Shown: piece by piece, positions 14,750 to 23,762 of the stretch
Layout: every line of letters starts with the position of its first letter
Numbering within the stretch: position 1 is the stretch's first letter
Origin: Rhodospirillaceae bacterium CCH5-H10
GTDB lineage: Bacteria > Pseudomonadota > Alphaproteobacteria > Reyranellales > Reyranellaceae
Reading direction: 5' to 3'
DNA: 26,147 nt
Assembly: GCA_001557035.1 (NCBI GenBank)
Contig: LSKJ01000856.1
Span: 1 to 26,147 of the forward strand
The notes under the pieces: generated by a model
The model's database searches: none
Told to the model about the DNA's origin: nothing
What the model saw: the letters and a program-made list of their open reading frames with translations, nothing else
Program-made: the position numbers and the translations under genes

Positions 14750-15952
14750 TCAGTTCTTGAGGTCGCGCTTCAGCACGACCCAGCGTCCGTCCTTGATCTG
14801 CTGCAGCAGGTAGACGGTGGCCGACAGGTGTTCCGTCGGCGAGAACTTGACCGGCGGGGAGTTGAAGATGTCCTGGAAGACGTCGCCCGACTCCATGGCG
14901 GCCAGGAACTTGGCCCCTGTCAGGTCCTTGCCCGCCAGCCTGGCGTAGTGGGCGAAGGTCATGACGTCGTTGTAGCCCAGCGCCGACTGGGTGTTCGGCT
15001 CCATATTGTAGAGCTTGTAGTAGGCCTCGGCCCACTCCTTGGCCTTGCCGGTCGAGGTGTCGCGATAGGGAATCTCCATGGCGCCGACGGCGTAGAAACC
15101 CTCCGTCACGTCCTTGCCCAGCGCCGGAACCTCCACCACGTTGGCGGCGGTGCTGCCGAAGTAGATCGGGGCGAAGCCGATCTTGCGGCCCTCGGCCATG
15201 ACACCGACGGTCTCGCGCACGATGGTGCCCAGCACGACCAGGTCGCAGCCGTCCGACTTCATCTTCGCGACCTGCGAGGAGAAATCCGAGGCGCCGCGCT
15301 TGTAGCTCGTGACCGAGGCGGGGGTCAGCTTGGCGTCGGCCGCGGCCTGGTTGAAGCCGTCCAGCACGTTCTTGCCGAACTCGTCGTCCTGGTAGATTAC
15401 GCAGGGCTTCTTGGTGCCCTTTTCCTGCATCAGATGGCGCGCGCCGGCGCGCACGCTCTCGGTGTAGGGCGGCACGTTGTTGAACTTCAGCCGGTCCTGC
15501 GGGTTCTTCGGGTCCATCTTGTAGGTGAACTCGGCCGAGGTGACGGGGAAGAGCTGCGGAATGCCGCCCTCGAGCAGGATGTCCTGGGCGGCGAGCACGG
15601 TGGGCGAGCCCAGAGGCGCCAGCATGGCGAAGATCTTGTCCTTCTCCACCAGCTTCTGCGTCGCCAGCACGGCCCGCTTCGGGTCGTAGCCGACGTCCTC
15701 GACAATCAGCTTCAGCTTGCGGCCGTTGATGCCGCCCGCCGCGTTGATCTCTTCGACGGCCATCTTCATGCCGTTGGTGACGGGGACGCCCCAGGACTTG
15801 ATCGGGCCCGATAGGTCCTGGTGGGTGCCGAGGACGATCTCGGTGGGCGTGATGCCCTGGTTGGTGACCTTGGTCTGCTGTGCCACCGCCGGCAGGGCGG
15901 CAAGGCCGAACACGCCGCCCAACAGGGCGGTACTTACGCCAAACGTACGCAT
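14750..15952 (-). CDS. Branched-chain-amino-acid-type ABC transporter substrate-binding protein, copy 2
   Basis: This 400-aa LivK-type binding protein has a signal peptide (MRTFGVSTALLGGVFGLAALPAVAQ) and a mature start 'TKVTNQGITPTEIVLGTHQDLSGPIKSWG'. It is closely similar to copy 1 over the full length ('EKDKIFAMLAPLGSPTVLA', 'IPYRDTSTGKAKEW', 'GYNDVMTFAHYA'). Ligand-loop differences suggest related but distinct ligands. GGAGG lies 12 bp before the ATG, slightly long. It follows the acyl-CoA ligase by 59 bp and has its own terminator, which favours high expression of the binding protein over the membrane parts. Confidence 0.92.
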   Translation of the reverse strand: MRTFGVSTALLGGVFGLAALPAVAQQTKVTNQGITPTEIVLGTHQDLSGPIKSWGVPVTNGMKMAVEEINAAGGINGRKLKLIVEDVGYDPKRAVLATQKLVEKDKIFAMLAPLGSPTVLAAQDILLEGGIPQLFPVTSAEFTYKMDPKNPQDRLKFNNVPPYTESVRAGARHLMQEKGTKKPCVIYQDDEFGKNVLDGFNQAAADAKLTPASVTSYKRGASDFSSQVAKMKSDGCDLVVLGTIVRETVGVMAEGRKIGFAPIYFGSTAANVVEVPALGKDVTEGFYAVGAMEIPYRDTSTGKAKEWAEAYYKLYNMEPNTQSALGYNDVMTFAHYARLAGKDLTGAKFLAAMESGDVFQDIFNSPPVKFSPTEHLSATVYLLQQIKDGRWVVLKRDLKN

Positions 15953-16011
15953 GACTACTTGTTTCCTCCAACTACGCTTACTGAACTCTCTTTAACCCGG
16001 TTCGCCCCGGC

Positions 16012-17856
16012 TCAGGCCGCCTGGGGACGGTACATCGCGTCGATCTGCTCCTTGTACTTGGTGTTCACGAACGACCGCTTGAGCTTCATGGTCGGCGTCA
16101 GCTCCTCGTCTTCCGGCGTGAGCTGCTGCTCGATCAGGAAGAAGCGCTTGATCGTCTCGACCCGGGCGAAGTTGGCGTTGACTCGCTCGATCTCCGCCCA
16201 GATCAGGTCCTGCACTTCCTTGGAGCGGCACAGGCTGGTGTAGTTGGTGAAGGGCACGTCGAGATCCTGGGCGAACTTCTCGACCGTCTCGCGTTCGATC
16301 ATCACCAGGCAGGTGAGGTAGGCGCGCTTGTCGCCGATCACGACGGCGTCGCTGATAAAGGGCGAGGCCTTGAGCTGGTTCTCGATCTCCGACGGCGTGA
16401 TGTTCTTGCCGCCAGCCGTGATGATGATGTCCTTCATCCGGTCGGTGATCTTGACGTAGCCTTCCTCGTCGATCAGGCCGACGTCGCCGGTGTGCAGCCA
16501 GCCATCCTTGTCGACCGTCTCGGCGGTTTTCTCCGGCTGGTTCAGGTAACCCATGAACACCATGTCGCCCTTGATCAGGATCTCGCCGACGGGCGAGATC
16601 GCGACCTGGCCGTAGGGGACCGACTTGCCGACCGTGCCGAGCTTGATGCCGTTGGCCGGCATCGCCGTCGCCAACCCGCAGTTCTCCGTCTGGCCGTAGA
16701 CCTCGTACATGTCGAGGCCGAGCGCCAGATACCAGCGGATCAGCTCGGGGGAGATCGGCGCGGCGCCGGTGAACAGCCAGCGGCAGCGGTCGAGGCCGAT
16801 CATGCGGCGGATGTTCTTGAGCACGAGCCAGTAGGCGGCCTGGAAGCGCAGCTTCTCGAGGGCGGTCGGCTCACGTCGGGCCAGCCGGGCGTCGGCGATG
16901 GCGAGCCCGGCCGAGATCGCGCGCCGGTAGGCCCATTGCTGCAACGGCGTGGCGTCCTTCAGGGCGATCGTGATGCCGGCATAGAATTTCTCCCAGACCC
17001 GCGGCACGGCGCCGAACAGGGTGGGTTGCACCTCGCGGATGTTGTCGGGCACCGTCTCCGGGCTTTCGGCGAAGTTGCTGCAGACGCCGGTTGCCACCGA
17101 GTAGTAGCTGCCCGCGATGCGCTCGGCGACGTGGCAGAGCGGCAGGAACGCCAGCCGCTCGTCGCCGTCGTACCAGGAGAGCGAGAGCTCAGGGTGCATG
17201 CAGTTCTGCATCGTGTAGACGACGTTGCGATGGCTGTGCATCGCGCCCTTGGGCGGGCCGGTGGTTCCGGAGGTGTACACCAGGATGGCGAGATCGTCGG
17301 GTTTGCGCGCGGCGACCAGTTCCTCGAATAGCGCATCCTTGCCCTGGCCGTAGTTGCGGCCCGACGCCATGAACTCGTCGAGCGAGACCACCATCGGGTC
17401 GTTGAAGGTGCGAAGTCCCTCCATGTCGAACACGACGATCTTGCGCAAGCTGGGGCAGCGCTCGCGCACGTCGAGCGCCTTGTCGAGTTGCTCGTCGTCC
17501 TCGACGAACAGGACCGATGTATTGGAGTCGTTGACCAGGTACTCGACCTGCTTGGCCGAATCGGTCGGATAGATTCCCGAGGAAACGCCGCCCGCGCAGA
17601 GGATGCCGAAGTCTGCGTAGTTCCATTCCGGCACGGTGTTGGCCAGGACCGAGGCCACGTCGCCGGGACGGAAGCCCATCTCGTGCAGCGCGAAGGTGAT
17701 GGCGCGCGAGCGCTCCAGCCACTGGTTCCACGAGATGGCATTCCAGATTCCGTAGAGTTTCTCGCGCATTGCCGGCTTGTCTCCGCGCGTCCGGCAGGAC
17801 AGCAGGAAACTCTTGGGCAGGGTCTCGGCAACGGTCAGTGTCGCTTTGGTGGGCAT
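16012..17856 (-). CDS. AMP-forming long-chain-type acyl-CoA ligase
   Basis: The 614-aa protein activates a carboxylic acid to its CoA thioester through an acyl-adenylate. It has the ANL P-loop (residues 194-204, YTSGTTGPPKG), 'GQTENCG' as the A5 motif, the 'DGWLHTGDVGLIDEEGYVKI' block with the hinge 'TDRMKDIIITAGGKNI', and a family-typical C-terminus ending 'LTPTMKLKRSFVNTKY'. These are typical of the FAA1/LC-FACS branch, as is the length. GAGGAAACA precedes the ATG. It sits 17 bp after livF in the transport operon, an arrangement seen in alphaproteobacteria and suggesting that the imported substrate is a carboxylic acid trapped as CoA ester. The chain length or aromatic nature of the substrate cannot be told. 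Confidence 0.92.
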   Translation of the reverse strand: MPTKATLTVAETLPKSFLLSCRTRGDKPAMREKLYGIWNAISWNQWLERSRAITFALHEMGFRPGDVASVLANTVPEWNYADFGILCAGGVSSGIYPTDSAKQVEYLVNDSNTSVLFVEDDEQLDKALDVRERCPSLRKIVVFDMEGLRTFNDPMVVSLDEFMASGRNYGQGKDALFEELVAARKPDDLAILVYTSGTTGPPKGAMHSHRNVVYTMQNCMHPELSLSWYDGDERLAFLPLCHVAERIAGSYYSVATGVCSNFAESPETVPDNIREVQPTLFGAVPRVWEKFYAGITIALKDATPLQQWAYRRAISAGLAIADARLARREPTALEKLRFQAAYWLVLKNIRRMIGLDRCRWLFTGAAPISPELIRWYLALGLDMYEVYGQTENCGLATAMPANGIKLGTVGKSVPYGQVAISPVGEILIKGDMVFMGYLNQPEKTAETVDKDGWLHTGDVGLIDEEGYVKITDRMKDIIITAGGKNITPSEIENQLKASPFISDAVVIGDKRAYLTCLVMIERETVEKFAQDLDVPFTNYTSLCRSKEVQDLIWAEIERVNANFARVETIKRFFLIEQQLTPEDEELTPTMKLKRSFVNTKYKEQIDAMYRPQAA

Positions 17857-17873
17857 TGTTTCCTCGCGTCCCG

Positions 17874-18650
17874 TCAGCGCCAGTTCTTCTTCTTCTTCCA
17901 GCGGCGTTCGCCGCGAGCGCCCTCTTCCTTGGCGCCGAGATAGAACTCCTGGATGTCCTTGCTGCCCATCAGGCGCTCGCAGGTATCGTCCATCACGACG
18001 CGACCGACCTCGAGCACGTAGCCGTAGTGGGCCGTCTCCAGCGCCATCTTGGCATTCTGCTCGACCAGCAGGATCGAGGTGCCTTCCTCGGCGTTGACCC
18101 GGCGGATGATGCTGAAGATCTCCTTCACCAGAAGCGGCGACAGGCCGAGCGAGGGCTCGTCGAGCAACAGGAGCTTCGGCCGGTTCATGAGGGCGCGGCT
18201 GATGGCCAGCATCTGCTGCTCGCCGCCCGACAGTGAGCCCGCGGGCTGGTCGATACGCTCCTTGAGGCGTGGGAAATAGGCGAAGATCCGCTCCAGGTCG
18301 CTGGCGATGCCGTCGCGGTCCTTGCGCAGGAAGGCGCCCATGGCGAGGTTCTCGCGCACGGAGAGGAACGGGAAGACTTCGCGGCCCTCGGGTACATGGC
18401 TGAGACCAAGGCGCACGATCCTGTCGGCGTCCATGCGCTGGATCGGCCTGCCCTCGAACTCGATCGTGCCCTTGAGCGGATCTAGCACGCCGGAAATGGT
18501 CTTGAGGATCGTCGTCTTACCCGCGCCGTTGGCGCCGAGCACGGTGATGATCTTGCCGCGCGGCACGGAGAGGCTCACGCCGCGGATCGCCATGATCGGG
18601 CCGTAGTAGCTCTCGATGTTGGAGACCTTGAGGATCGGCTCGTCGCTCAT
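17874..18650 (-). CDS. livF: Branched-chain-type ABC transporter ATP-binding protein LivF
   Basis: This 258-aa cytoplasmic ATPase is one of the two nucleotide-binding subunits of the HAAT importer. It shows Walker A GANGAGKTT, the LSGGEQQ signature, Walker B 'KLLLLDEPSLGLSP', and the LivF-typical 'VSNIESYYGPIMAIRGVSL' N-terminus. The start at 18650 is the ATG opening MSDEPILKVS; it is 11 bp downstream of the livG stop. The C-terminus extends into a basic tail (RRWKKKKNWR), as in the long LivF variants that accompany acyl-CoA-ligase-linked transporters. It is in the operon livH-M-G-F-ligase. Confidence 0.93.
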   Translation of the reverse strand: MSDEPILKVSNIESYYGPIMAIRGVSLSVPRGKIITVLGANGAGKTTILKTISGVLDPLKGTIEFEGRPIQRMDADRIVRLGLSHVPEGREVFPFLSVRENLAMGAFLRKDRDGIASDLERIFAYFPRLKERIDQPAGSLSGGEQQMLAISRALMNRPKLLLLDEPSLGLSPLLVKEIFSIIRRVNAEEGTSILLVEQNAKMALETAHYGYVLEVGRVVMDDTCERLMGSKDIQEFYLGAKEEGARGERRWKKKKNWR

Positions 18651-18661
18651 GTCTGCTCCGC

Positions 18662-19416
<755 letters not shown>

Positions 19417-19420
<4 letters not shown>

Positions 19421-20568
19421 CGGTTGCGCTCCGACTTCACGTAGGTCTTCTGTCGCTTGAAGGTCGCCTTCTTGTAGAGCGGGAAGAGCTGGAAGAAGAG
19501 CTTCACCTTGAGCCAGCGCCCGTAGAGGCCATAGGGCTCGAACAGGATGAACATCATGATGATCAGGCCGTAGATCGCGCCCTTGAGGCCGGCGGCGGAA
19601 CCGATCGAGGACATGGTTTCGCGCAGCTTGCCCGAAGCCTCGGGTGACATGCCGAGCGACGAGGCGAGGCTGGCCCCGAGCACCGGCACGTCGTCCTTCA
19701 GCGCCGTGAGGAACGGATCGACCATGACGATGAAGATCGCGCCCAGCACCGCGCCGTGCACGCCGAAGGCGCCGCCGATGATGATCACCATGATGAACTC
19801 GATGGAGAGCAGCAGGGTGAACATCTCGGGAGAGATGAAGGACATTTTGTGTGCGAACAGGACGCCGGCCATGCCGGTGAGCGCGGCGCTGATGGCGAAG
19901 GACTTGACCTTGTAGCCGGCCAGGTCGATGCCCATGCTCTTGCCCGCGGTCTCCGAATCGCGGATGGCGATGAAGGCCCGGCCGGTGGGCGAACGCAGCA
20001 GGTTCAGCGCCAGCAGGATCGAGCCGACCAGAACCAGCAGGCACAGGAAATAGAACGCGTCGCTGTCGCGCGGCATGGGCTGGCCCAGCATGTCGAGCGT
20101 TCTGACCCGCATGCCCTCGTTGCCGTGGGTCACCGATTCCCAGCGGGCCAGGATTTCCTCGACGATGAAGGCAAAGGCGATGGTGGCGATCACCAGGTAG
20201 ATGCCGCTGAGGCGCAGCGCCGGGAAGCCCACCATCGCCCCGACCGCGCCGGTGATGATGGCCGCTGCCGGAAAATAGACGATGAACGGTATGCCCTTGC
20301 TCTGCATGAAGCCGGCCGTATAGGCGCCGATCGCGAGGAAGGCGGCGTGACCCAGCGAGGCCTGGCCGGTGAAGCCGGTGAGGATGATCAGCGCCACGCC
20401 CACGATGGCGTAGATGAAGACGAACACGATCTGGCTCTGCAGATAGCTGCCGATCAGATAGGGCGCGGCGATCATCACCGCCAGCAACGCGCCGTAGGAC
20501 CACCAGTAGCCGCTGTGTTTCAGCAGCTTGATGTCCTGATTGTAGTCGGTCTTGAAGACGAAACGCAT
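19417..20568 (-). CDS. livM: Branched-chain-type ABC transporter permease LivM
   Basis: This 383-aa inner-membrane permease has about eight to ten hydrophobic segments. It has the LivM hallmarks 'GFTGQASLGHAAFLAIGAYT', 'PALRLSGIYLVIATIAFAFIV' and 'SPTGRAFIAIRDSETAGKSMGIDLAGYKVKSFAISA'. An extended basic C-terminus (about 60 residues after the last membrane segment) faces the cytoplasm. It starts 4 bp after the livH stop, with AAGAAGG upstream, and overlaps livG. Confidence 0.93.
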
Positions 20569-20572
20569 GGGC

Positions 20573-21448
20573 TCAGACCTTCTTGCGCATGCTGGGACCG
20601 AACAGCCCGTGCGGCCGCACCAGCAGGACGATCAGGAGCACGACGTAGGGGGCGACATCCTTCCAGCCCTGCGGCAGGTAGAAGCCTGCCAGCGTCTCGA
20701 TCACGCCGATGATCAGGCCGCCGATCAGCGCGCCGGGGATCGAGCCGAACCCGCCCAGAACCGCCGCCGGAAAGGCCTTCAGGCCGAGCGCCAGGCCCAC
20801 GTTCGAATGGATGAAGGTGATGGGCGCCAGCAGCACGCCCGCCGTCGCCGCCACCGCCGCGCTGATCGCCCAGATCAGCGAGACCACGCGCTTCACGGGA
20901 ATGCCCATGTAGTAGGCGGCCAGCATGTTCTCCGAAGTGGCGCGCATGGCGGTGCCCATCCGCGTGTAGTTGAAGAAGGCGTAGAGCACGATGCACAGGA
21001 TGACGGTGGCCACGATCACGGAGAGCTTGTCGTGGGCGATCACCAGGTCGCCGAGCTTCAGCACGCCGGTCGAAAAGGGGGTCTCGATCTTGAGGTCGTC
21101 GGTGCCCCAGATCATGCCGGCCAGGGAGCGCAGGAAATAGCCCAGCCCGATGGTAGCCATGACGATCGAGAACTGCGGATAGCCCAGGATGGGCCGAATC
21201 AGGATGCGTTCCGTGGCCATGCCGAACACGGCCATGCCGCAGACGGCGAACAGGAAGCCCAGCCAGTAGTCGAGACCGATCAGCCCGATGAAGGTGAAGA
21301 CGAAGAACCCGCCCAGCATCATCAGGTCGCCCTGGGCGAAATTAACGACTTCCGTCGCCTTGTAGATGAGCACGAAGCCCAGCGCGATCAGGCCGTAGAC
21401 GCAGCCAAGCGCGATTCCGCTCACCAGCTGCTGGATGAAATCGAGCAT
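20573..21448 (-). CDS. livH: Branched-chain-type ABC transporter permease LivH
   Basis: This 291-aa inner-membrane permease is the partner of LivM. The N-terminus 'GIALGCVYGLIALGFVLIYKATEVVNFAQGDLMMLGGF' is diagnostic of LivH, and 'GLGLKAFPAAVLGGFGSIPGALIGG' type motifs are present near the C-terminus. It is the first gene of the importer operon. A GGGG tract lies directly before the ATG, and a candidate promoter and operator lie further upstream. Confidence 0.94.
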   Translation of the reverse strand: MLDFIQQLVSGIALGCVYGLIALGFVLIYKATEVVNFAQGDLMMLGGFFVFTFIGLIGLDYWLGFLFAVCGMAVFGMATERILIRPILGYPQFSIVMATIGLGYFLRSLAGMIWGTDDLKIETPFSTGVLKLGDLVIAHDKLSVIVATVILCIVLYAFFNYTRMGTAMRATSENMLAAYYMGIPVKRVVSLIWAISAAVAATAGVLLAPITFIHSNVGLALGLKAFPAAVLGGFGSIPGALIGGLIIGVIETLAGFYLPQGWKDVAPYVVLLIVLLVRPHGLFGPSMRKKV

Positions 21449-21460
21449 TCCCCTACCCTG

Positions 21461-21475
21461 TAAACCGGCCGTTTA
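21461..21475. promoter_or_regulatory. Candidate operator TAAACCGGCCGTTTA upstream of livH
   Basis: This 15-bp palindrome with one mismatched pair lies 13 bp before the livH start codon and just downstream of the candidate promoter. The shape (AAAC...GTTT) is like TetR-family operators that control fatty-acid or acyl-CoA genes. A bound repressor would block both transcription and ribosome access. Confidence 0.4.
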
Positions 21476-21500
21476 GTGGCTTCGCGTTTGACTTGATTGA

Positions 21501-21530
21501 ATAAGACATGGCCGCCCTGCGGAGAGTCAA
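21501..21530 (-). promoter_or_regulatory. Candidate sigma70-type promoter of the liv operon
   Basis: On the minus strand TTGACT (21530-21525) and TCTTAT (21506-21501) are separated by 18 bp. The -35 matches five of six consensus bases, the -10 four of six. Transcription would begin near 21494 and run through the candidate operator at 21461-21475 into livH. Confidence 0.45.
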
Positions 21531-21557
21531 TGGATTTTCGCTCTGTGCGTTGTACTG

Positions 21558-21569
21558 TTGATTAATCAA
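21558..21569. promoter_or_regulatory. Palindrome TTGATTAATCAA before the acyl-CoA dehydrogenase gene
   Basis: This perfect 12-bp palindrome lies 21 bp before the ATG at 21591. A related imperfect site (CTTGATTGAATAAG, 21492-21505) lies about 66 bp upstream and overlaps the candidate livH -10. A shared regulator of both directions is possible. Confidence 0.4.
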
Positions 21570-21590
21570 GCGTCATCACCGGAGATACCC

Positions 21591-22763
21591 ATGTCGCTCG
21601 CCGAGCAGGCCATCCCGTCGGGGCGGCCGCCGTCGCCGTTCTATACCGAGGAGCACGAGGCTTTCCGGAGCACCGTCCGGCGGTTCGTCGAGCGCGAGAT
21701 CATGCCTCATGTCGACCAGTGGGACGAGGCGGAGGAGTTTCCGCGAGAGCTCTATCGCAAGGCCTCGGCCGCGGGTCTGATGCAGCTCGGTTTCCCGGAG
21801 GAGTATGGCGGCGTCCCGACCGATCCCTTCTTCGGCATCGTCAAGGCCGAGGAGATGGCGCGTCACGGCAGCGGCGGGCTCAACGCCAGCCTCAACAGTC
21901 ATACGATCGGCTCGCCGCCCATCGCGGCTCTCGGACCTGAATGGATGAAGCGCAAGGTGCTGCCCGAGGTCCTGGCCGGCGAGAAGATCAGCGCGCTCGC
22001 CATCACCGAGCCGAGCGGCGGCTCCGACGTCGCCAATCTCAAGACCACGGCGCGGCGCGAGGGCGACCACTATGTCGTCAACGGCTCCAAGATGTTCATC
22101 ACTTCCGGCATGCGCGCCGACTACTACACGGTCGCCGTGCGCACCGGCGGGCCAGGGGCGGGCGGCGTCTCGCTCCTGCTGATCGAGCGCGACCGCGAGG
22201 GCTTCGCCCGCACCAAGCTGAAGAAGATGGGCTGGTGGGCTTCGGATACCGCCCAGCTCTTCTTCGACAATGTCAGGGTCCCAGTCGAGAACCTGATCGG
22301 CGAGGAGAATCGCGGCTTCATCGGCATCATGCTGAACTTCAACTCCGAGCGCCTGGGCATGTCGGCCGGCGCCTGCGGCTATGCGAAGGTCTGTCTCGAC
22401 GAGGCGATCGCCTATGCCCGCGAGCGCCACACGTTCGGCAAGCCCTTGATCGCCAACCAGGTGGTGCGCCATCGGCTGGTCGACATGGCGATGCGTATCA
22501 ACGCCGTGAAGTCGACGCTCGAGCTGCTGGCCTACAGGGTCGGGCAGGGCGAGAAGCCCGTCGCCGAGATCTGCATGCTGAAGAACCTCGCGACCTCGAC
22601 GATGGAATACTGCGCCAACGAGGCGATGCAGGTGTTCGGCGGCGCGGGCTATCTGCGCGGCGCCAAGGTCGAGCGCATCTATCGCGAGACCAAGGTCATG
22701 TCGATCGGCGGCGGCTCGACCGAGATCATGAAGGATCTCGCCGCCCGCCAGATGGGGTTGTAG
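21591..22763 (+). CDS. Acyl-CoA dehydrogenase
   Basis: This 390-aa flavoenzyme introduces an alpha,beta double bond into an acyl-CoA. Seen in order are 'AITEPSGGSDVANLKTTA' (138-154, FAD/substrate signature), 'YVVNGSKMFIT', 'YARERHTFGKPL' (275-286), and 'MQVFGGAGYLR' with 'IYRETKVMSIGGGSTEI'. The usual catalytic Glu in the last motif is Gly, while Glu253 in NSERLGMS sits where isovaleryl- and long-chain acyl-CoA dehydrogenases carry theirs, so the base has moved. The start is the ATG after GGAG at 21581-21584; a TTG 33 bases further up is in frame but lies in the palindrome. It heads a three-gene operon and is divergent from livH. Confidence 0.94.
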   Translation: MSLAEQAIPSGRPPSPFYTEEHEAFRSTVRRFVEREIMPHVDQWDEAEEFPRELYRKASAAGLMQLGFPEEYGGVPTDPFFGIVKAEEMARHGSGGLNASLNSHTIGSPPIAALGPEWMKRKVLPEVLAGEKISALAITEPSGGSDVANLKTTARREGDHYVVNGSKMFITSGMRADYYTVAVRTGGPGAGGVSLLLIERDREGFARTKLKKMGWWASDTAQLFFDNVRVPVENLIGEENRGFIGIMLNFNSERLGMSAGACGYAKVCLDEAIAYARERHTFGKPLIANQVVRHRLVDMAMRINAVKSTLELLAYRVGQGEKPVAEICMLKNLATSTMEYCANEAMQVFGGAGYLRGAKVERIYRETKVMSIGGGSTEIMKDLAARQMGL

Positions 22764-23228
22764 ATGGAAAAGGACGCGCGCATCGCGCTCTTCCAGCAAT
22801 GGTTCTCCGACAACATCCCGCACAACAAGGCGCTTGGATTGAAGGTGATCGGCGCCTCGCGCGGCTTTGCCTCGATGCAGCTCGAGTGGCGCGAGGAACT
22901 GGTCGGCAATCCCGAGACCGGCGTGCTTGCGGGCGGTCCGCTCACCGCGATGCTCGACGGCTGCTGCGGCATGTCGGTCGCCACCATGCTGAAGGCGCCC
23001 GAGCCCTTCGCGACCCTCGATCTGCGCATCGACTATGTGCGGCCGGCCGAGCCCGGCAAGCCGGTGATCGCCGAGGCCGAATGCTATCGCATCACGCGAT
23101 CGGTCGCTTTCACCCGCGCCTTCGCCCATCACGGCGACGCCAAGGATCCGATCGCCGCGGCGGCGGGCACCTTCATGCTGGGCACCAAGGGCAAGGCGAC
23201 ACGGCCGCCGCTGGCGGACAAGCCATGA
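22764..23228 (+). CDS. PaaI-type hotdog-fold thioesterase, copy 1
   Basis: This 154-aa hotdog-fold protein should hydrolyse acyl-CoA thioesters. The fold is shown by 'NKALGLKVIGASRGFASMQLEWREELVGN', the central helix 'GVLAGGPLTAMLDGCCGMSVATML' and the strand 'ATLDLRIDYVRPAEPGKPVIAEAECYR', typical of the PaaI/4HBT_3 group. In place of HGG, the helix start reads AGG. It begins directly after the dehydrogenase stop (TAGATG) and its own stop overlaps the next start (ATGA), so all three are tightly coupled. It may relieve CoA sequestration from slow substrates. Confidence 0.88.
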   Translation: MEKDARIALFQQWFSDNIPHNKALGLKVIGASRGFASMQLEWREELVGNPETGVLAGGPLTAMLDGCCGMSVATMLKAPEPFATLDLRIDYVRPAEPGKPVIAEAECYRITRSVAFTRAFAHHGDAKDPIAAAAGTFMLGTKGKATRPPLADKP

Positions 23229-23686
23229 GCGCGCTGCTCGAACGCCTCGCCGAGGCGCGCAAGGAGGGCAACGTCGCCCGCCTGGCCGAGGCCATTCCCT
23301 ATGCGCGCTGGATGCAGATCGCGCCCGAGAACGGCACCGGCGAGCTGCTGACCCGCATGCGCTTTCATCCGGAGCTGATCGGCAACACGTTCCTGCCGGC
23401 GATCCACGGCGGCACATTGGGGGCCATGCTGGAGATGGCTGCGATCTTCCATCTCCTGTGGGAGACGGAGACCGAGACGGTGCCGAAGATCGTCAACATC
23501 ACCGTCGATTACCTGCGCTCGGCGCGTCCGGTCGACGTCATCGCCTGCGCCAAGGTGACGAAGCAGGGGCGGCGCATGGTCAACGTCTTCGCCGAAGCCT
23601 GGCAGGAGGACCGCTCCCGCCCCGTGGCGACGGCCAACGCGCACTTCCTGGTCAAGTCCGACGCCGACGCTCCGCCGTCGCTTTGA
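23225..23686 (+). CDS. PaaI-type hotdog-fold thioesterase, copy 2
   Basis: This 153-aa hotdog-fold protein has the segment 'LPAIHGGTLGAMLEMAAIFHLLW' with HGG at the helix start, followed by 'PKIVNITVDYLRSARPVDVIACAKVTKQGRRMVNVFAEAWQ'. This matches the PaaI group more closely than its neighbour does. The ATG at 23225 overlaps the preceding stop by four bases. The two adjacent hotdog genes could form a heteromer, since hotdog domains work as dimers. A degenerate palindromic element follows the stop. Confidence 0.88.
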   Translation: MSALLERLAEARKEGNVARLAEAIPYARWMQIAPENGTGELLTRMRFHPELIGNTFLPAIHGGTLGAMLEMAAIFHLLWETETETVPKIVNITVDYLRSARPVDVIACAKVTKQGRRMVNVFAEAWQEDRSRPVATANAHFLVKSDADAPPSL

Positions 23687-23692
23687 CGAAGG

Positions 23693-23750
23693 AGAAGGAT
23701 CACTCGCTGCGCTCGGGATGACACTGCTTCAATCTTGTCATCCTGAGCGC
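23693..23750. repeat. Degenerate shortened palindromic element, copy 3
   Basis: Bases 23696-23723 resemble the left arm of the 101-bp element, with core CTCGCTGCGCTCGGGATGACA. TGTCATCCTGAGCGC (23736-23750) matches the first 15 bases of its right arm. The loop is only 12 bp and the right arm is truncated. As with copies 1 and 2 it lies between convergent genes. Confidence 0.8.
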
Positions 23751-23762
23751 CCGCCAGGCAGG

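Noticed and set aside
21576..23417. 613-aa open frame on the minus strand opposite the acyl-CoA dehydrogenase operon
   Set aside because: It is a shadow frame; the plus strand carries three recognisable genes with coupled starts.
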